In this document: positions 43,267 to 52,800 of the stretch, in pieces
Position numbering within the stretch: the first letter of the stretch is position 1
Layout: every line of letters starts with the position of its first letter
Assembly (NCBI GenBank): GCA_002163245.1
Contig: MAAL01000078.1
Coordinates: forward strand, 124,001-188,000
Length of the DNA: 64,000 nucleotides
DNA from: Gammaproteobacteria bacterium 42_54_T18
GTDB taxonomy: Bacteria; Pseudomonadota; Gammaproteobacteria; Pseudomonadales; Ketobacteraceae
Direction of reading: 5' to 3'
The notes under the pieces: generated by a model
What the model was told of the DNA's origin: nothing
The model's input: only the letters and a program-made list of their open reading frames with translations
The model's database searches: none
Program-made: the position numbers and the translations under genes

Positions 43267-46200
43267 TTAGCGTAGCACCCAGCGTTGATTAAGGCCTTTG
43301 TTACGCCACCAAATCCCCACTTTGCTGCCCGCACGATCACCAAAAGCATCCAAGGCAAACCATTTAGAAGATGCAAGTTGAACCTGCCCGCTCTCCAAGA
43401 GCGTAAATTGCTGCTTTGATGACTCATTGCACTCCGTCAAATAAACCTTACTCCAATACATTGCTTTGCCATTATGCTCTATACATTGACCTGGATCTTC
43501 TGACAAATGTATACGCCCTCCTTCACCCAACCACCACTGGGATTCAGTGTCTTCACAGTCGTTTACCACAAGATCAGTGCCCTCAAAATCTAGGCAACCC
43601 CAGCGTTCATTTTGTAATTGAAAGCCTTTTATCTGCCGACTAACAACCGTATCACGTCCGTCCAAGCTTTTTAGATAATCAACCAAATTATCAGCCTGCT
43701 CTGGTGATAAGCCTTGCGCATTCCCATGACCCTGCTGCAACAATACATCATGTAGTGACGCTGCTTTACCGTGATGAAAATACGGCGCAGTATTCCAAAG
43801 TCCTAACAGGGTTGGTGTCTCAATACCGACCTGATCTAGCGACTGACCCATTCCTAAACCGGAGCCTTCGGATAGTGTCGGCAACACGTGACGCTGCTCA
43901 TCAACAAAATTGGAGCCGGCGTGACAGCTAGTACAATCCAACGCGCTGAACAATTCTAGGCCCGCTGTTGCTGATACACTTAATGAACCATCTGCATTTT
44001 TCACAGGGCTTTTGGCGACGCCGATTAACGATGAAACATAAGCCTCCAACGCATCCAATTCAGTGCTTAAGCCCGCCTTAATATTACCGAGTGGATTACT
44101 CGTATGACTAAAGTCTTCATCAGATAAAAAACCCGTCCCACCAAAGCCATTTCTAATATCATTTTCAAAATCTTGAATCTCATCAAAGTTCGCAGTCCAA
44201 TGCACGTTACCGTGCCCCATGCCTGCCCGGCCTTCCAAAGTAATAGTATTTCTTAGTCCTTCCCCACGCTCAGTGAAATCCCACGTTCTACCATCATGCC
44301 CACCATCTACATGGCAGCTGGCACAGGAAATATAACTTTCGCGACTCATCCGTGGATCATCTGCGTTATAGAAAACTTGTTTACCCAGTAGCACACTATC
44401 ATTCAACAGTTCACTGGATACCGTCGATAAGGTTTCGAGTTTATTAACGGAGAAATCAGATGAAGACAGTAACCCACTAACATCAAAAACACTGATACTC
44501 CGACTCATGAAATTATGCACATAAAGGAGTCCAGATACGGAATCAATCATTAGGCCTTGAGGTGCTAAAGGCGTTTCTATTTCAACTCGCTGCGAACCAC
44601 TAAATACATCAATTACTGCAATCTTATTGGAACCTTGCATTGCAACAAATAGATAATCCCCTAATGGACTATACACAACAGCGCGAGGGTTCGAACGATT
44701 ATCAAAATCTACTTCCCAAGAGGCTTGTGTGGTCAAATTAATTTGATGCGCTACAGCACGTATCGTTTTGTCGTGAGCGAGAGCTTGTCCGTCTTTAAAT
44801 TCACCTCTAAATATATTGTCTTTTTTGGCAGCTACTACAAGTTCATTACCACCGGGGCTAATGGCTAAATCAAATAAATAGTTAGTAACGCCTCGAGCTC
44901 GATCTTGCGTATCTTCAGTAGCAGTATCTGGTTCAATAGTAACGGTATTAGTCCATTTCATACTATTTACAAGTTCAAGCTCATACACCTGTGCTCCATC
45001 ATCCAAGGAAACCAATCGAGAAACATAAGCTGTGCCACCATCTCCCGCGATGGCAATAGCGCGAGGATCAACTACATCAATTGCTTGTAGTTGATTACCA
45101 TTGAGATCAAGTTCAACAACTTTTCCACTACCTGATAATGACACTAAGCTTGTTTGCCGTTGCTCGCTAAATACTATCGCAAAAGGCGCTGACCCGTAAG
45201 GCAAGCCAATGCTCTGAACAATGTCACCAGAGGTATTTAGGCGTACAATCACATCATCACCACGAACCGTTACCCATAGCTCATCATCGACCCAGCTAAT
45301 CGTTTGTGGCTCATTACCCACGGCTGCTTCCCAAAGAGTCTGTCGCGAGACTTTATCAAATGCTGTCACTGTATTGTTGTCGGGGTTCACAACATACACT
45401 TCTCTATCTGTTTGCGCCAAAGTTGACGTTTGTACTGCTGGACTTTCCGTCAAAGGCGGTACAATAGTTTTAATAAAGGTTTCCTGTCGCACCAAGCCAT
45501 TCCAGCGGATCGTCAAACGCACTTGATAATGACCTGGTTCTGCATATTCATGGCTAATCACTGCTGAACTTAATAAACCTGAATTGATACCATCGCCAAA
45601 ATCCCATTCATAGATTACACCAGGTAACTCGTCCACTAAGACAATATCAAATTCAACATCATCGCCAAGCTGACCTGCTTGAATTGTATGATCCGCAAGG
45701 TCTACATCCACATCCAAATACTGTTGATCAGCCCCCGTGCTAAAACTACCAGTGAACGCTTGTTGGATTTTATTTCCCATCACATCAGCAACACCATTAT
45801 TAGGCACAACAATCTGATAAGTTGTATAAGCCTGCAAAGGTTCGCGTGGAGAGAAATTTACAATGCCGTTTTGCAAGCTGTATAAACCATGAATTTTCAC
45901 ACCATTCTCATCGAGAATACGAACCGTTTCTGCTGTCACAGTATTAAAATCCAGTATGTCGCTAAAGCTAATGCCAATAGCACTGCTTATCGCAACTCCT
46001 TCTGCATTGTTTCTCGGAGCAGTAATCATTACCGTTGGTGGCGACCTATCCGGTTCTGTCGAGTGAGGCATAAAGGCACTACCCGTTCCGTGATCATTAC
46101 CAATAAAAACGAGATTACCTAACGGGCTCACTTGCCCATGATCCACTAAACGCACCAGTGTGCCAGAAATTGTTCCGCTACCCACATCAACCGGATTCGA

Positions 46201-47463
46201 TGGATCTGAAATATCTATTTTATGAACACGATCTTCTGTTCCTTGAAACACATAATGATCTTGAAAAGCACAATAAAGTTGGCCCGGCACCGCCAACTGA
46301 TCGTCAATGAGGATGAATTCATTCGGGTCATTTAAATCGTACAGCACCATCCTTGCTTTTGGGCCTCGCACCGATACCGCCATGTGCTCGCCATTAAAAC
46401 AACTGGCGTAATAGAACTGATCTAGATCTGGGATACGATCAAGAATCAGTGGATTAACAGGATCACTAATATCTAAGCTCGCAAAACCATCGCGATTTTC
46501 CATGCTAGAAATGACCAATTGATTACCAAATGTATAAATTGGTCCAACGCGAAAACCACCTAAATCTGAAACGGGTACCGGATTAGCCTCACCCTTACGA
46601 TCAGCCAAGACGGGATTAGCAGGATCGCTTGCATCTACGATAAAGATCCCTTGTTCTGAACTTGCAACATATACATAAGGTGCTTGCCAAGTTAACTGCC
46701 AAGCCACACTGGAGTAGTCACCACCATTCACACCAGGTAGATCAATTTCGCCCACGCGATGAAGGTTGTTTAAATCAGTAAAGTCCCAGAACTCAACCCC
46801 GATGACGCTCTGAAAAGCCATATAACGACGTTCATTAATACGTGCCAATCCAAACGCATGAGGCTCTTTTAACGCTGTGGTGCGAGCATCCTCTTCATAC
46901 ACTCGGCGGATTAATGTAGGCTTATATGGGTCGGATACATCATAGAAAAGAAAGCCTCCAGGGCCCTGACCACTATCCGGCGCAAAAAGCGTGAAGAAAT
47001 AGCCATCAATCATCATACCTAAGTTAGTGCCAAAAGGTTTGCTGCCAGCATGTACGCCAGGCAAGCCATTGTCATGATTAACCCAACCGATGGGTTGAAA
47101 CAGATCTTGCTCTGGGTAAGATTGATTTGCTAAACCAGGCCCGGGCAAGGGTATTGCTCCTGCAATACCATCTCCGCTGTCCAGCAAACCCAGCTTTTGT
47201 CCAATGAAATTGAACAGTTCTAACAAGCCATTAAGCGGGTCCTCTTTAATCAACCCAACAAAATCCAAGGCAAATTGTCCGATTTCATTAACCGTGTGTA
47301 AAACATCTTCTAGCGCTTGGTTAATATCGTCAAAGCTTATCGCGGAAGCAGATGTTTCCCCAGGGCCCTCTGCATACACTGGGGTAACAATTAGCCCCCA
47401 CGTTAAGATCATGAAAATGAAGTTTTTTTTGCTGACACGAGCCAAAGAATAGAAAGCAAGCAT
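43267..47463 (-). CDS. Secreted multidomain protein: LVIVD repeats, Ig-like, PKD, beta-propeller, di-heme cytochrome, ricin lectin
   Basis: 1398 residues with a signal peptide (first 31, ending PVYA). Residues about 110-470 hold LVIVD-type repeats (for example VDASDPANPVL, LDISDPVNPLI, IDISDPSNPVD). About 472-575 is an SbsA-type Ig-like domain. A PKD domain with WDFGDG is near 617. A beta-propeller of YVTN type covers about 690-1010. Two heme sites, CASCH (about 1044) and CTSCH (about 1175), with GLWNTAPYFHHGKAASLHD, give a cytochrome-c-peroxidase/MauG-like module. The last about 112 residues are a ricin-type beta-trefoil lectin with QRW-like repeats (SQWW, KQQFTLL, NQRWVLR). Probably an exported redox protein that binds sugars; the substrate is unknown. 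Confidence 0.88.
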   Translation of the reverse strand: MLAFYSLARVSKKNFIFMILTWGLIVTPVYAEGPGETSASAISFDDINQALEDVLHTVNEIGQFALDFVGLIKEDPLNGLLELFNFIGQKLGLLDSGDGIAGAIPLPGPGLANQSYPEQDLFQPIGWVNHDNGLPGVHAGSKPFGTNLGMMIDGYFFTLFAPDSGQGPGGFLFYDVSDPYKPTLIRRVYEEDARTTALKEPHAFGLARINERRYMAFQSVIGVEFWDFTDLNNLHRVGEIDLPGVNGGDYSSVAWQLTWQAPYVYVASSEQGIFIVDASDPANPVLADRKGEANPVPVSDLGGFRVGPIYTFGNQLVISSMENRDGFASLDISDPVNPLILDRIPDLDQFYYASCFNGEHMAVSVRGPKARMVLYDLNDPNEFILIDDQLAVPGQLYCAFQDHYVFQGTEDRVHKIDISDPSNPVDVGSGTISGTLVRLVDHGQVSPLGNLVFIGNDHGTGSAFMPHSTEPDRSPPTVMITAPRNNAEGVAISSAIGISFSDILDFNTVTAETVRILDENGVKIHGLYSLQNGIVNFSPREPLQAYTTYQIVVPNNGVADVMGNKIQQAFTGSFSTGADQQYLDVDVDLADHTIQAGQLGDDVEFDIVLVDELPGVIYEWDFGDGINSGLLSSAVISHEYAEPGHYQVRLTIRWNGLVRQETFIKTIVPPLTESPAVQTSTLAQTDREVYVVNPDNNTVTAFDKVSRQTLWEAAVGNEPQTISWVDDELWVTVRGDDVIVRLNTSGDIVQSIGLPYGSAPFAIVFSEQRQTSLVSLSGSGKVVELDLNGNQLQAIDVVDPRAIAIAGDGGTAYVSRLVSLDDGAQVYELELVNSMKWTNTVTIEPDTATEDTQDRARGVTNYLFDLAISPGGNELVVAAKKDNIFRGEFKDGQALAHDKTIRAVAHQINLTTQASWEVDFDNRSNPRAVVYSPLGDYLFVAMQGSNKIAVIDVFSGSQRVEIETPLAPQGLMIDSVSGLLYVHNFMSRSISVFDVSGLLSSSDFSVNKLETLSTVSSELLNDSVLLGKQVFYNADDPRMSRESYISCASCHVDGGHDGRTWDFTERGEGLRNTITLEGRAGMGHGNVHWTANFDEIQDFENDIRNGFGGTGFLSDEDFSHTSNPLGNIKAGLSTELDALEAYVSSLIGVAKSPVKNADGSLSVSATAGLELFSALDCTSCHAGSNFVDEQRHVLPTLSEGSGLGMGQSLDQVGIETPTLLGLWNTAPYFHHGKAASLHDVLLQQGHGNAQGLSPEQADNLVDYLKSLDGRDTVVSRQIKGFQLQNERWGCLDFEGTDLVVNDCEDTESQWWLGEGGRIHLSEDPGQCIEHNGKAMYWSKVYLTECNESSKQQFTLLESGQVQLASSKWFALDAFGDRAGSKVGIWWRNKGLNQRWVLR

Positions 47464-47616
47464 AGGGATACAGTCACTGTTTTATTATTGTTATTGAATG
47501 TTTAAGCTATCACGACTAGAACAATCGTACCACAAGCAAAGCGAACACTTACTAGTCGAAATGTAGCAAACTAGAGGCTTAAGAAGGCTGACCAATACTT
47601 TTAACAATAGTTAACA

Positions 47617-48015
47617 CTACACTCCAAGGATCTCTCTAAAAGCAGTGTCTGCCAAATCAATATTCGACTCCAGATTATACTTACCCATTACCCCTTCAAG
47701 TTTTGCTAACTCAATTTGTAAGTATTGATCAAGTAGCGGTATACGATCACGCCTTTAGACTTCAATGGAAACGGCTTTCTCTGCTAGAAGCGTATCTACC
47801 AACACCCTAACCTCACTTCCCAATGGCATCTCTACGACATCACGGCGTTCGCTTACGCCTAAATACCAGTCTGTAGTATGCATATATAGAAAGCGCACAT
47901 CATAATCACTGTCAGGTGATGCCCCCCCCCTCGCACGATTACCAGACTCAACAGCCAGAAGTATCTTTATATCCTTTTCACGCTCAAGACGATCAAGCTC
48001 CGATTGAATTCGCAT
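47617..48015 (-). pseudogene. Broken RlaP-type nucleotidyltransferase (internal deletion and in-frame stop)
   Basis: The open part (47755-48015, 86 residues) starts like a COG3541/RlaP nucleotidyltransferase: KILLAVESGNRARGGASPDSDYDVRFLYMH..WYLGV..RRDVVEMP. Soon after, it jumps to what looks like the C-terminal part of the family (SEVRVLVDTLLAEKA). A TAA at 47757-47755 then interrupts the frame, but my reading of the same frame continues RRDRIPLLDQYLQIELAKLEG and on to a TAG at 47617. So at least about 100 family residues appear missing and a stop is present. A run of nine G sits in the active-site motif. It probably does not make an active enzyme. An intact relative lies directly upstream. 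Confidence 0.75.
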
Positions 48016-48049
48016 ATTTATACTTATTTTTTACCCTACAAATACCTAT

Positions 48050-48961
48050 CTAGTATTTTATATTTTGCACACTATCCAGTATTGTTTGTATTTGTCCCAA
48101 TGCCCTTACCGCCTCATCTTCTACGACAACACATTTTTCCAAACTACCGTATGCATGCTCAAGACATTCCAACAACAACGTTTTGATCTTATCTTTATCA
48201 GGTTTAGCCGGTAGCGTACTTTTTGAGTACAAGGTTTCAAGCTCCCTTTCTTTAGAAACGAAATACTCTTCGACCTGCTCCTGACTCCAATCACCACGTC
48301 GAATAGCTTTTAACTGCTCTTTGTTTCTAAGTAAATCTAAATCCTTCTCTGTTAAAATCTGCTCCACTTCGTTTAGAAGCCTCACCACATGATAGGCAAA
48401 TTTTACGTCATAACCATATTTAGCAATTGTATCCTTACGCTTACCAATTGGATCCTTTGTTTTCATTTTGTGCACTTGAGAATAGGCATAACCCTTAAAC
48501 TTTGCCCAACACCCTTTATGTAAAAAGATGTGGCGATTCTCCCTAACCATCTCACCTACCTGTGTTGAATAAAGCACACAGTTTCGCGGCACAAACAATG
48601 AATCAATAATATTAGGGTTATTATCCATCAATAATCGAAAGTACTTGATAATAGAATACACCGTCAGGTCATATTCTCGACCTTTCCCACCCATAGCTGG
48701 TTTGTCGATTATGTGGTGCTGCTGAAATTGATCAAACCGAACCCCTGGCTCATCAAACCCTGCTATCTCTCCCCTAAGATGAGGAAACACATAATCACGG
48801 GGTGGAATAGCGAAGCCATACACATCCATATCCGATGAGTCAGTCGCCACGCCATAGGCAATAGAACCCATTACCACTTCATATTGAATCGCGGTATCTA
48901 AAAACTTAGGTGCTTGGTGAACTAGTCTTTTCTCAAATAAGGACTGATAAGTACTCCCCAT
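48050..48961 (-). CDS. RlaP-type nucleotidyltransferase (DNA polymerase beta fold)
   Basis: 303 residues. The N-terminus has GSIAYGVATDSSDMDVYGFAI, the GS...(S/D)D.D motif of polymerase-beta-type nucleotidyltransferases, then YDLTVYSIIKYFRLLMDNNPNIIDSLFVP, typical of the YcgL/RlaP (COG3541) group. The C-terminal half is helical. The family has been linked by gene context to RNA repair and phage; the substrate is unknown. It is followed after 34 bases by a broken relative in the same direction, and the prophage attachment site lies 278 bases upstream. Confidence 0.85.
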   Translation of the reverse strand: MGSTYQSLFEKRLVHQAPKFLDTAIQYEVVMGSIAYGVATDSSDMDVYGFAIPPRDYVFPHLRGEIAGFDEPGVRFDQFQQHHIIDKPAMGGKGREYDLTVYSIIKYFRLLMDNNPNIIDSLFVPRNCVLYSTQVGEMVRENRHIFLHKGCWAKFKGYAYSQVHKMKTKDPIGKRKDTIAKYGYDVKFAYHVVRLLNEVEQILTEKDLDLLRNKEQLKAIRRGDWSQEQVEEYFVSKERELETLYSKSTLPAKPDKDKIKTLLLECLEHAYGSLEKCVVVEDEAVRALGQIQTILDSVQNIKY

Positions 48962-49128
48962 TCCTCTAACCTCACTGTTTAATCTCTAATCGCTCAATCG
49001 TTACTTCACATTGCCATTTGAAACAATAGGCGGCGATTATGAAAATCCGATATTTCGCGTCTACACTTTTTGTAAAGTTAAAGGGAATTTACAATACCGC
49101 GTCGTTTAGAAAAATTGAGGATGATAAT

Positions 49129-49191
49129 ATGAAAGCGCAAGAGTCAAGAAGTCACACAAAGAGACCCAAAACAGGTAAAAGTAGAGCTTAA
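49129..49191 (+). CDS. Possible very small basic peptide (20 residues)
   Basis: An ATG with GAGG eight bases upstream opens a 20-codon frame (MKAQESRSHTKRPKTGKSRA) with seven Lys or Arg. It lies just outside the prophage attachment site on the chromosomal side. Such a short frame could occur by chance; only the ribosome binding site supports it. Confidence 0.25.
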   Translation: MKAQESRSHTKRPKTGKSRA

Positions 49192-49239
49192 TCATTAAGA
49201 GGGGTTTGATACAGTATGAGATATCTTAAAACTAAGATA

Positions 49240-49299
49240 TGGTGCCCGGAGCCGGAATCGAACCGGCACGGTGTTGCCACCGAGGGATTTTAAGTCCCT
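49240..49299 (-). other. 3' fragment of tRNA-Leu(UAA): prophage attachment site
   Basis: On the minus strand this reads AGGGA-CTTAAAA-TCCCT (anticodon stem-loop, anticodon TAA), then the variable arm, the T-arm with GGTTCGATTCC and CCGGGCACCA. That is a tRNA-Leu from the anticodon stem to the CCA end. The 5' half (acceptor strand, D-arm) is absent; beyond 49299 the sequence is AT-rich and unrelated. This is the usual scar of integration into a tRNA gene: the phage carries the 3' part and restores the gene at its other end, which here lies beyond 64000. A small hairpin (49221-49240) follows the CCA end. Confidence 0.85.
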
Positions 49300-49534
49300 A
49301 GATAATTATTTTATTATCAACAATATCAATCACTTATAGATCCTGAAAATCCTTAAAAATACCAAGCCATATACCTTTTGTGTTTTCGTTCGCTTCTTGA
49401 TCAGCACTTGTTTCTTGATTTTGCTAAGTTTTACACACACCTGACTGTAGCGCAATAAGCTTGCTCCCCTTACCGTAAGTGATGCAAGCACCTGTCTTCT
49501 GGCAAATAATCAAACCTCCAAACAAGAGGTGCTT

Positions 49535-49810
49535 ATGCGTTACCGAGTCAAAACATGGTCAACAATTCGATGGGAAAACAAAGGTACAAACCGATACTAC
49601 GAGGCTAGAATTGAACAGGATTTGTTCGGTAATTTTGTTGTAAAGAGGGTCTGGGGAGGTATTGGTAAATCATCCGGAGGCGCAAACGCCACCCCAATAC
49701 ACGACAAAAAAGAGGCCACTGCGGTAGTGACCTCCATATCAGAGCGCCGAAAAAAACGAGGCTATGAGCAAGTTAGTTCACAAAATCCTTTTCGTCAGCA
49801 AGATACCTAA
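49535..49810 (+). CDS. Small WGR-domain protein at the prophage edge
   Basis: 91 residues from the ATG at 49535 (AGAGG five bases upstream). The sequence NRYYEARIEQDLFGNFVVKR, then VWGGIGKSSGG, then A..VV.....KRGYEQV follows the WGR domain pattern, including the WGxxG core. WGR domains occur in PARPs and in bacterial proteins, where they bind nucleic acid. It is the last gene before the attachment site and is transcribed against the virion genes; its last 38 bases overlap the end of the 2333-residue gene. It may be a cargo (morons-type) gene. Confidence 0.75.
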   Translation: MRYRVKTWSTIRWENKGTNRYYEARIEQDLFGNFVVKRVWGGIGKSSGGANATPIHDKKEATAVVTSISERRKKRGYEQVSSQNPFRQQDT

Positions 49811-52800
49811 GTCGCTTATTCACGTTGATACCATTCAGAGATTCACGGCTATATCGCGCTCTCGTTTTCATTGATCGGCTCAATGTGCCGGCACTAATCG
49901 GAAATCTAGGGTTGTGCTTATTGTAACGGCGGATCTTTTTAAGTACGCCTTTACGCTCTGCAGTATCACCGTCTTTCCATGCCATGTAATACTGAGTGAT
50001 CAACCAGCGACGACGCTTTTTGATTTTCTCAGCAGCCCCTTTGATGGCTGAATTTTCAGTGTATTGCTTGATTACACCAGAATCAGAGAAGCCAATACCT
50101 TGAGTAAATAGCTGGGCATAGCTGAAATCTTCGCGTGATTTTAGCTCATCGCCCCTTAAATTTAGCGCCCCCTCATCATAGTATCGCAAACTCTTGGATA
50201 TATTCTTTGCAAATACGGGAGTGAAGTTCTCGATTGATCTGCGATATTGTCCGTTGGATACCTTCCGCGCTCCCTCAAACCATTGAGGAAGTATTCCGCC
50301 CAGAGTTGGACCAGCAATTTGCTTCGCATAAAATGACCACAAGTTTTCTCCCTCAAGATCCCGGTTAGAATCTCGCACCCATAACCCATCAAGCGATACA
50401 CGACCCGAAACACCAGCACCACCCAGACCGTTCATGATCTTGTCTGCAGCATCCTTGCTGCCAGTAGCTTCGGCCAAATATACAAAAAACTCTTCACGAG
50501 CATCAAAAGGCTCATCTTCGTCATCCCACTTAAGGTTCGCTAAACCGAACAACCACCACAACGGCAAGGCATTTGCGCCACCTATTAATGCCGTAGCCCC
50601 AAGACTTCCCAGCAACTGGCGACGTGCAATCTTTCTCTCTTCCAGGGTCCAGTTTCCTCTATTGAGGCTTGCCGATAAATTACGCATCAAATAATACGAG
50701 ATATTCTGACTGTATTGCTTAAACTGCAGTGCAACTTTTGCAGCATTGCTCTGCATGAATGGCGCTCGGTTGGTATTGCCGTAATCAAAGTGGCTTTCCC
50801 AAGTAAGCTTTTCAGCTTCCTCTATAGCCTTTTGATGATACCCTTCTCCATGTTTTTTAATGCCAAGTCGGTAGGCGCTTAATGCCGTAACTTCCCGGTT
50901 GAATTGTTCTGCACGATGAAACAACCAAGACACCTTGCGCATCGCCCACTCTTGAGCACCTGAGTAATTGTACCCTCCATGCTCTGCAATGCCGGTCAGA
51001 TCATGAGCTCGTGTTCCATCGATCAAACCAGAGTCTTTCCAGACCTGCATCGCATCCTTTTCACCCTGAGTGAGGTGCTTTGGATTTATAGCGCCATCCA
51101 TGATGTTAAAGCCCTTGCTTGCTTTCACCATTTCCTTTGCAGTTTTCAGGGCGCCGTATCTGGCCCCAATTACCGGCAAGGCAACGACAAAAGTTTGTGT
51201 TAAGTTGACCATTGCTGCAGCAGGAGATACGCCCAGCATCCAAACAAAGCCAAGCGCTGTAAGCTTTTGCGCAATCACTGAATTGGTTGGATTCATCACC
51301 CACTCATGACGTTTCAGCATTTCATTGTAAAAAGCGCCCTTCTTGTTATCGCCAGCCTTTGACGCTTCTTCGCGCATCTCTTCCATTTGACCAGACAAAT
51401 CATCCTGATATTCCAGCCTTGCAAGCTGGTAGGCCCCCTTCATCATGTTGTCGGCAAATGCCCTGATCGCATTCTTTGAATATCCTTGCACGCCCTTTCG
51501 ATGCTGGAAGTTGTGGCGCATTGATCGTGAGGGCATACTCTGCAGATAAAGCTGATACACAGCATCAGACATTTCAAAGCTTGCTTCATCGGTCACATTC
51601 CCGCCCTCGATGATCTTCACGACATCGTTTACAAATCCAAGTGATGCGCTATCTTGCTGCATGGTGCTATCCAGCATTTGGCCATGCTTGGTTTTATACC
51701 CTTCTTTTTCTAAGTTACCTTTGACGCGTTTTTGCTCAACCTCAGACTCGAAGGTCAAGTATACTTTTTCGCCCTTTTCATCTGTTGTGCTCACCCAATA
51801 ACGACCAAATCGAGCCAATGGGAAATATGGTCCCATAAGTTCCTGAGTTTCGAAGTCATAACGAAGCTTGGCCAGCATTTCTTTTTTCAGCTGAGTGTTT
51901 ATTTCAGCAGAAGCCACCCGCTTTAAAAGGATGTGCTTGAAATTCATGTGCCTATATTTGTATTCATTGCGAACCTTTATAAAGGTTTCCTTCGCTTCCG
52001 GTGACAGTGCATCCCACGAAGGTCGCAATTTATCCCAGTGCTTTTTCCTTTGTGGCTCAAAAGCAAGATCATTGCGAAGCTCAATATGTTCATTTTCCAA
52101 ATCTTTCTTTCGCTTGCTTGTATCCCCAGACATAGAGCGAATCAAGTCTTGAACAACACCAATACGCTCCTTTAGTCGATCAGTCATATCAACATAATTT
52201 TCAGAGGGGTCTACTTGAGCAAGTGTTGCTTCATGCATTAAGTCGTGCAATTTATCAGCAACCTTTCTGTTTTTACCTGCCCACTTCTGCCAACCTTCAA
52301 CTATAGTTGCTGCTTTTTCCGCCATTTGATTGCGGCGTGTCAGCATCTTGTTGACGGTATCAACATAAACATTAATTTGAGGCAGTATCTTGCTTGCGAG
52401 ATCGCCAAGCTGGCGAAGCGTAACGGCTTTAAGTGCACCGGTCTTTACAGCTTCGACCATGCTATTTCCAGCAAGCAAGCCTTTTACTTTGTCATATGCT
52501 CCAGCTCCTGATTCATCAAGAACGTCTTGTAGTCGCTTGCGAGCAATTTCAGGGCTTACGTTTTCAATGGACTCTGCAGCAGAAAACAAAGGTTTGTTGG
52601 TATTTTCCTTACGAGTTGATTTCAGGCTAGATCGCAACGCCCTTTCGCTATTAGCAAGCATCGCCTCAATATCACGGCGAGAGAACTGCAAAGGGAATAT
52701 CTTTCTGAGGAATTTTCTAACGGCACCAACCAAACGCTTCCAAACATTGCTTACAGCATCAGACGTAGGGTTACCGGTCACCATGTCCTCAGCAATGCGA

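Noticed and set aside
43212-43427. 71-codon minus-strand frame at the end of the cytochrome gene
   Set aside because: It is out of frame with and mostly inside the 1398-residue gene, with no recognisable protein features.
49240-49299. Intact tRNA-Leu gene
   Set aside because: The acceptor 5' strand and D-arm are missing, so this can only be a 3' fragment.
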